Source of the DNA: a virus
IMG/VR virus record: IMGVR_UViG_3300035698_002123
Location: 1-20,166 of that record
Direction: 5' to 3' (one strand)
Length of the DNA: 20,166 nucleotides
Shown here: positions 16,714 through 20,166 of the stretch, in pieces
Position numbering within the stretch: the first letter of the stretch is position 1
Layout: each line of letters opens with the position of its first letter
The notes under the pieces: generated by a model
Database searches by the model: none
Seen by the model: only the letters and a program-made list of their open reading frames with translations
Told to the model about the DNA's origin: nothing
Program-made: the position numbers and the translations under genes

Positions 16714-18418
16714 AATCTTGGATTTCCCAGTCAGCTTGTACGAAATCACTTGAGGCAACATCTTTAGCGTCTTCCTTGATTTCCTCAAGAGAGCCTCCAT
16801 GTTGTATCTTCTTGGCAGTAGTAAGAGCAGTCTTAATGTCAGCCCAGTGCTGTCCAATATCTCCTTCTTCTCTCTGCTTAAGCATTGCAGCCTTCTTTGC
16901 TTTTTCTTTTCTTGTTGCGGAGAAAGATTCGAGCACACGCATACGTTCTGCATGAGCTTTGCTCTTAGCCTCTAGAAGAGGATGAAGTGATGATACTTCT
17001 TGCTGACTCTCACCGTTGTCAATAATATCAACCTTAATGAGATTCCAGCCATCTTCGTCCTTGCTCAGGCCGATATTAGCTCTATAATCTATCATATCAC
17101 ATTCAACCAGCTTATTGATGAGGATCATCTCTGTTCTCTCATCTGGCTGTACTCCAATATCCTCAATGTAACTTTGAGTCCATGCAGCTATTAATGTAGC
17201 CTCTATTGGACAATTATGAGTAGCTATGTTGTTAGCAAAATATGTCTTATGTTCATTCTTTACATCTAGAGCATAAACCAAACCACTATACTTCTGTCTA
17301 GTTACTTTTATTGAATTCCATATTACTTTTGAGGTATCTGAAGTATCTTTTATATAAAGAGGAACCTCCATGATCCCTGAAATCAGATTACATGCTCTAA
17401 TGAACATAGTATTCCTAGCATAAAGTTTCACTTGTCCAATTCTCTTATCAGAATTATCTTTTTCCCAAATAGGATACTCTAAACGGAGGCCAATACTTCC
17501 GAGCTTCTCTTTATAAAAATCTTCTGAATTAGATAAAGAATCATGATATGCATTTATCTGTTCCTTAGTCGCCCATTTATACAAACCATCACATTTAGAT
17601 TTAATACGATCTAGGGAATCTGCAAATGATACTTTGCTCGTTTGCCATTTTATAGAAAAAGATTCTTCGGCAAGAAGAGCATCTGTATTAAGATCGTAGA
17701 TTCCTAATACCCACATTGCATCAGCTTCTTCTTTTACTCCTCTATAGGTGAATGGCAACCTGTATTTGTCCCCCTCTGGACTGGTAGTAATTGCACTGAT
17801 CCTAGATTTACCAATCCTCCAATGAGAACCTTTCTTCATAAGATAGACACAGAATTTATTAATCGCTTTCTCATTAAATCTGGCAACGCAGATATGACCT
17901 AGAGTTGCTTGGTAATAATTAAATCCAGCATTAATATCCACAAGTTCACCAACTACTGCTTTAGAAGATACTGTAAAGTCATATCCATTTCTCCAGTTAG
18001 ACATAATACGATGTTTCTTCCTATGAAAAGAGACTACCTTATGTTCTTCTGGATCGAGATCTTCTATCTTTATGTCTCTATCTCCGGCTACTTTGATATA
18101 TGTACCAGGAGGATGACATTGTTCTGCAATAGGCCAGTTCTTCTTGTCATGAAATGGGCATTGCTTAACTGGACATCTATCACCGCCGCAAAGCATTGGA
18201 ATCATTGCTGATGTACCAACTTTCATGCGAACGATGTGATTCCTAAACTTCAATGCTTGTTCAGGTGTCATGACCTTCTCAAGGTTAGCATTATGTTCTG
18301 CTGGCAACGCCAAGAACTTAAAGAAGTCCGTAGGGGTTACCTTTCCAATATGATCCAATTGTGTACCATTCAGCTTCAGTAATTCAGCCTTTGGCTTTCC
18401 AGAGCCTTCTCCACCCAT
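16712..18418 (-). CDS. Intein-containing protein, possible small terminase subunit
   Basis: This 568-residue precursor would splice to a 266-residue product. The ATG at 18418 is preferred (AAGGA 11 bases upstream) because the GTG at 18427 is only 2 bases after it. Residues 1-100 precede the intein and include C77, C82 and C87 in a CGGDRCPVKQCPFH cluster. Residues 403-568 follow it and begin with Cys403 in CPIEATLIAAW. The extein C-terminus has a helical, basic segment with LHPLLEAKSKAHAERM and SATRKEKAKK, reminiscent of P27-type small terminases, and a polar tail. Gene order upstream of the large terminase is compatible, but three genes intervene. The splicing elements are strong; the extein function is a weak inference. 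Small terminase or another DNA-binding or metal-binding phage protein are both possible. Confidence 0.8.
   Translation of the reverse strand: MGGEGSGKPKAELLKLNGTQLDHIGKVTPTDFFKFLALPAEHNANLEKVMTPEQALKFRNHIVRMKVGTSAMIPMLCGGDRCPVKQCPFHDKKNWPIAEQCHPPGTYIKVAGDRDIKIEDLDPEEHKVVSFHRKKHRIMSNWRNGYDFTVSSKAVVGELVDINAGFNYYQATLGHICVARFNEKAINKFCVYLMKKGSHWRIGKSRISAITTSPEGDKYRLPFTYRGVKEEADAMWVLGIYDLNTDALLAEESFSIKWQTSKVSFADSLDRIKSKCDGLYKWATKEQINAYHDSLSNSEDFYKEKLGSIGLRLEYPIWEKDNSDKRIGQVKLYARNTMFIRACNLISGIMEVPLYIKDTSDTSKVIWNSIKVTRQKYSGLVYALDVKNEHKTYFANNIATHNCPIEATLIAAWTQSYIEDIGVQPDERTEMILINKLVECDMIDYRANIGLSKDEDGWNLIKVDIIDNGESQQEVSSLHPLLEAKSKAHAERMRVLESFSATRKEKAKKAAMLKQREEGDIGQHWADIKTALTTAKKIQHGGSLEEIKEDAKDVASSDFVQADWEIQD
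17213..18118 (-). mobile_element. Intein with GIY-YIG-like endonuclease region
   Basis: This is a 302-residue in-frame protein intron from Cys101 to Asn402. Block A starts CHPPGTYIKV. Block B has T172-x2-H175 in ATLGHICVARF. Block F is VYALDVKNEHKTYFANNI, and block G ends with ATHN before Cys403, so the full set for protein splicing is present. Between blocks B and F, residues 189-205 read FCVYLMKKGSHWRIGKS, matching the GIY-YIG pattern with Y192 and RIG (201-203). Downstream WVLGIYDLNTDALLAEE gives a candidate catalytic Glu (251/252) at the usual distance. I find no LAGLIDADG or HNH motif. The insertion is more AT-rich than the flanking gene. Confidence 0.85.
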
Positions 18419-18419
18419 G

Positions 18420-18782
18420 TTATTCACTATCCTTAAAGTTAGAATCTATCTTAACGACTTTGGTAGGTTTGGCGCCAGCCATCTCTTCCGGAGTGGCGAA
18501 ACCAATAACATAGGCTTCAGCATCAAAGCATCTAGCGAACAGATACTGAGGCAAGTCATATAAGTCTCCATTGCCTTCAACTGTGACCCAACCATTGTGG
18601 TTATCACAGGAGATAACACGATAAGCGGTGTTAGGTACAAAGCACTTGATCTCTTGCTGGCAAACGGTAATAGCACCAGCAGGAATCTTGAGTTCGCACT
18701 TTGAATTGTTAGGATGCACTACCCACCAACTCTCGCCGTTTTTAAGTGGGTGTTCCAATGGATCTATCCTATAATGTTTCAT
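18420..18782 (-). CDS. Small protein, unknown function
   Basis: This 120-aa protein starts at ATG in a TAATG overlap with the preceding stop, with AAGGAG 7 bases upstream. It ends 1 base before the intein gene. It contains SWWVVHPNNSKCELKIPAG, EIKCFVPNTAYRVIS, and GWVTVEGNGDLYDLP, which suggests a small beta-rich fold. The C-terminus (YVIGFATPEEMAGAKPTKVV) is helical to coil. There is no signal peptide or membrane segment. No family is recognised; tight spacing puts it in the same transcript as the GroES-like and intein genes. Confidence 0.7.
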   Translation of the reverse strand: MKHYRIDPLEHPLKNGESWWVVHPNNSKCELKIPAGAITVCQQEIKCFVPNTAYRVISCDNHNGWVTVEGNGDLYDLPQYLFARCFDAEAYVIGFATPEEMAGAKPTKVVKIDSNFKDSE

Positions 18783-19021
18783 TAGCTCTCTCCTTGAGGT
18801 TTCTTACTATGACTCAGCATGTGAACTGCCAACTTATCCAACACTGTTCCCTTTTTCTCCGTCCACTCATTCAGTATACTATCTAACTGCTCAGATGTTA
18901 AGTGAATTTTCACACTGTCGAAGAATAAGGTAATACCACAATTCTTATCATCAGGACTGAACCAACAGTTCTTCCCTAATAATTCCTCGGCCCTACAGTC
19001 AACAACATGAGTTACTGCCAT
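18782..19021 (-). CDS. Small protein, unknown function
   Basis: This 79-aa protein has an ATG start and GGTGGAG 4 bases upstream, 1 base after the GroES-like stop. It shows an N-terminal region with three cysteines and a KNCWFSPDDKNCGITLFF beta-like stretch. A helical segment with LTSEQLDSILNEWTEKK follows, and the end is polar. The TAA overlaps the next ATG. I recognise no family. The small size and tight packing suggest an accessory role in the late operon. Confidence 0.65.
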   Translation of the reverse strand: MAVTHVVDCRAEELLGKNCWFSPDDKNCGITLFFDSVKIHLTSEQLDSILNEWTEKKGTVLDKLAVHMLSHSKKPQGES

Positions 19022-19022
19022 C

Positions 19023-19313
19023 TTACTCCACCGCCATTACTGCATCATACTTGATAAAAAACTTATTGTTATCCTTATTGTCAGGCTCTACTGGAATGCC
19101 AGTCTGGAAATGACTATAAACAATACTTCCCTCTCCATACCTCAAATCCTGCTTGTCCTCCCGACACAAATCATAGACATCAGGGCTAATATCAATAACC
19201 TTGAACTTCTTTAAAGGAGAAGTCCTCTTAATAGTGGTAAGGATTATTCCACCCTCTGTCTTCTCCTCTTCTTTAACTAACTCTACAATTACCCATTGAT
19301 TAACTGGTTTCAT
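19023..19313 (-). CDS. GroES-like co-chaperonin
   Basis: This 96-aa protein matches the GroES length of about 97 aa. It starts MKPVNQWVIVEL, followed by EEEKTEGGIIL (15-25), the mobile-loop type with GGIIL for contact with the GroEL ring. Then come FKVIDISPDV and YGEGSIVYSHFQTGIPVE in place of the GroES strands, and the C-terminus is KYDAVMAVE. I place the start at the ATG at 19313, because AAGGAG sits 7 bases upstream and the protein then aligns with GroES from residue 1. A longer reading from 19334 has no SD. In T4, gp31 replaces host GroES to help GroEL fold the capsid protein; a similar role is inferred here. There is no GroEL in the window. Confidence 0.85.
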   Translation of the reverse strand: MKPVNQWVIVELVKEEEKTEGGIILTTIKRTSPLKKFKVIDISPDVYDLCREDKQDLRYGEGSIVYSHFQTGIPVEPDNKDNNKFFIKYDAVMAVE

Positions 19314-19971
19314 TTGATTTCTCCTTGGGCTCAATAACCCCTGTAGTTTTACTAATTCTCTCTTGGTGTTGCTCTACTGTCTCTTCAGTAACACCCTCGA
19401 ATGTATACCATTCTTCTGAGACAATGTCATCTACTGCTATACCATAACTCTGACTATTAAATCTAATCTTTTCTGAGAAAAGGCAGGATAAAGCCCCATA
19501 CTCATTAGCTGCCACTGCTGTCATAGTAACAGTCTTGCCAATGAAGTCATGATGCTGATCAAACATAAGAAAGCATGCACTACCCTCAATGCATACTTTT
19601 CCCTCATTAATATGTCGATGGAAGCTAAACCCCTGGACCGTACCAATAGCCTTCTCATCAAAACAGATCTTAATGTCTATACCAGAGAAGGAGTTATATC
19701 CTCTAGTGAACTCAGAGTTTTGCATATTAGGAATCCAGCAGATATTAGGATGATTAATGTTATCTGTATTCCCTGAAACAAAACTTACTGGATCTGGAGA
19801 GCCCAGCTTATATATAGGTGCCCTGGTACGATACATCGGCTTGCCATCCTTGCCAAACCAAGCAACATGCTTAGGTTTTAGCTTCTTAAGCTTCTTACTA
19901 GCCTTATCATGCTTCTTCCCCAGCCGGCAGTCATTCAAGGCTCTTAATCTTAATTTTAATTTATCAAACAT
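19300..19971 (-). CDS. Unknown 223-aa protein related to its upstream neighbour
   Basis: This 223-aa protein starts at ATG with AGGAGA upstream and overlaps the GroES-like gene by 14 bases. The N-terminal 40 residues are strongly basic (KLKLRLRALNDCRLGKKHDK, then KKLKKLKPKH). The rest is mixed, with strands such as GIDIKICFDEKAIGTVQGFSF and VCIEGSACFLMF. Near the C-terminus it reads AVDDIVSEEWYTFEG, similar to the end of the gene just upstream (SIDDIVAEHSYTYIA), so the two look paralogous. I recognise no family. The basic N-terminus could bind nucleic acid, which is an inference only. Confidence 0.7.
   Translation of the reverse strand: MFDKLKLRLRALNDCRLGKKHDKASKKLKKLKPKHVAWFGKDGKPMYRTRAPIYKLGSPDPVSFVSGNTDNINHPNICWIPNMQNSEFTRGYNSFSGIDIKICFDEKAIGTVQGFSFHRHINEGKVCIEGSACFLMFDQHHDFIGKTVTMTAVAANEYGALSCLFSEKIRFNSQSYGIAVDDIVSEEWYTFEGVTEETVEQHQERISKTTGVIEPKEKSNETS
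19321..19326 (-). promoter_or_regulatory. Ribosome binding site deciding the GroES-like start
   Basis: AAGGAG on the minus strand lies 7 bases before the ATG at 19313 and inside the end of the 223-aa gene. It favours this start over the ATG at 19334. Confidence 0.7.
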
Positions 19972-19983
19972 TTGATCTCTCCT

Positions 19984-20166
19984 CTACTCTCCATGAGCTA
20001 TATATGTGTATGAATGCTCTGCCACAATATCATCTATGCTCACTGATGGCCAGACATATATTTCTCTAGGCTCACTATTATATTCTTCATCTGAGGCGGT
20101 AAACTCAAGAACCTGCTGCTTGCGTAACATGTTCTGGTTCCACTCTATGCTAATAAATATTTGTGC
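19984..20166 (-). CDS. C-terminal fragment of an unknown protein
   Basis: I translated the minus strand from base 20166. It is open for 60 codons before a TAG at 19984-19986, so the 5' part is outside the window. The fragment is beta-rich (AQIFISIEWNQNML, then QVLEFTASDEEYNSEPREIYVW) and ends SIDDIVAEHSYTYIAHGE. That end resembles AVDDIVSEEWYTFEG in the next gene, which suggests a tandem duplication. The stop is followed by AGGAGA for the next gene, 13 bases ahead. I can say nothing else about its function. Confidence 0.75.
   Translation of the reverse strand, partial: AQIFISIEWNQNMLRKQQVLEFTASDEEYNSEPREIYVWPSVSIDDIVAEHSYTYIAHGE

Noticed and set aside
16708-16953. 81-residue minus-strand frame
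   Set aside because: It is a different frame of the extein end of the intein gene, with no SD.
17213-18118. LAGLIDADG or HNH endonuclease in the intein
   Set aside because: I looked for the motifs and found neither. The GIY-YIG-like pattern fits better.
16712-18427. GTG start for the intein gene
   Set aside because: The SD is only 2 bases from this GTG; the ATG at 18418 is better spaced and starts after the preceding stop.
19023-19334. 103-residue reading of the GroES-like gene
   Set aside because: The seven added residues do not align with GroES and have no SD, while the ATG at 19313 has AAGGAG at 7 bases.
1-20166. tRNA genes, CRISPR arrays, insertion sequences, integrase or attachment site
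   Set aside because: I saw no cloverleaf, spaced direct repeats, transposase or terminal inverted repeats. The sequence is occupied by protein genes.

Overview
This window looks like the head-morphogenesis and DNA-packaging module of a tailed dsDNA phage (Caudoviricetes), or of a prophage of one. The anchoring genes are a large terminase, a portal fused to a MuF-type domain, a prohead protease/scaffold fusion and an HK97-fold major capsid protein. All supported genes lie on the minus strand, so transcription runs from base 20166 towards base 1. Genes are packed end to end, often with TAATG overlaps or gaps of 1-20 bases, and most have a clear purine-rich Shine-Dalgarno (SD) sequence. I see no tRNA, rRNA, CRISPR array, insertion sequence or integrase. 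The host cannot be named from the sequence. No stretch over 300 bases lacks a gene; the longest gap is about 82 bases, between the major capsid gene and the next gene.

In transcription order, the upstream part (20166 to about 18420) holds small genes. These are the 3' end of one gene, a 223-aa protein whose C-terminus resembles that of the partial gene, a GroES-like co-chaperonin (96 aa), and two small unknown proteins. Next comes a 568-codon gene (18418-16712) interrupted in frame by a 302-residue intein. The intein carries what looks like a GIY-YIG-type homing endonuclease. The 266-residue extein product has a four-cysteine cluster split by the intein, and a tail reminiscent of small terminase subunits.

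The middle part (16701-13881) is the most unusual. A 480-aa protein carries a protein-kinase/phosphotransferase-like domain with G-loop, HxDLHxxN and DWG motifs. It is followed by a candidate sigma70-type promoter and two glycine/alanine-rich proteins with glycine-zipper segments, which are candidate virion-internal or membrane-interacting proteins. After these come the large terminase (647 aa), a predicted beta-sandwich protein, two small unknown proteins, a 662-aa unknown protein and the portal-MuF fusion.

The downstream part (6422-1) has the standard capsid order: protease/scaffold fusion, a 457-aa capsid-associated protein, the major capsid protein, a strong stem-loop, two small acidic proteins, and the 5' part of a gene encoding bacterial Ig-like domains. 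Together these genes would fold (GroES-like), assemble and mature a procapsid (scaffold, protease, capsid), fill it (terminase, portal) and decorate it. The kinase-like and glycine-rich proteins are plausible but unproven ejected or regulatory components.
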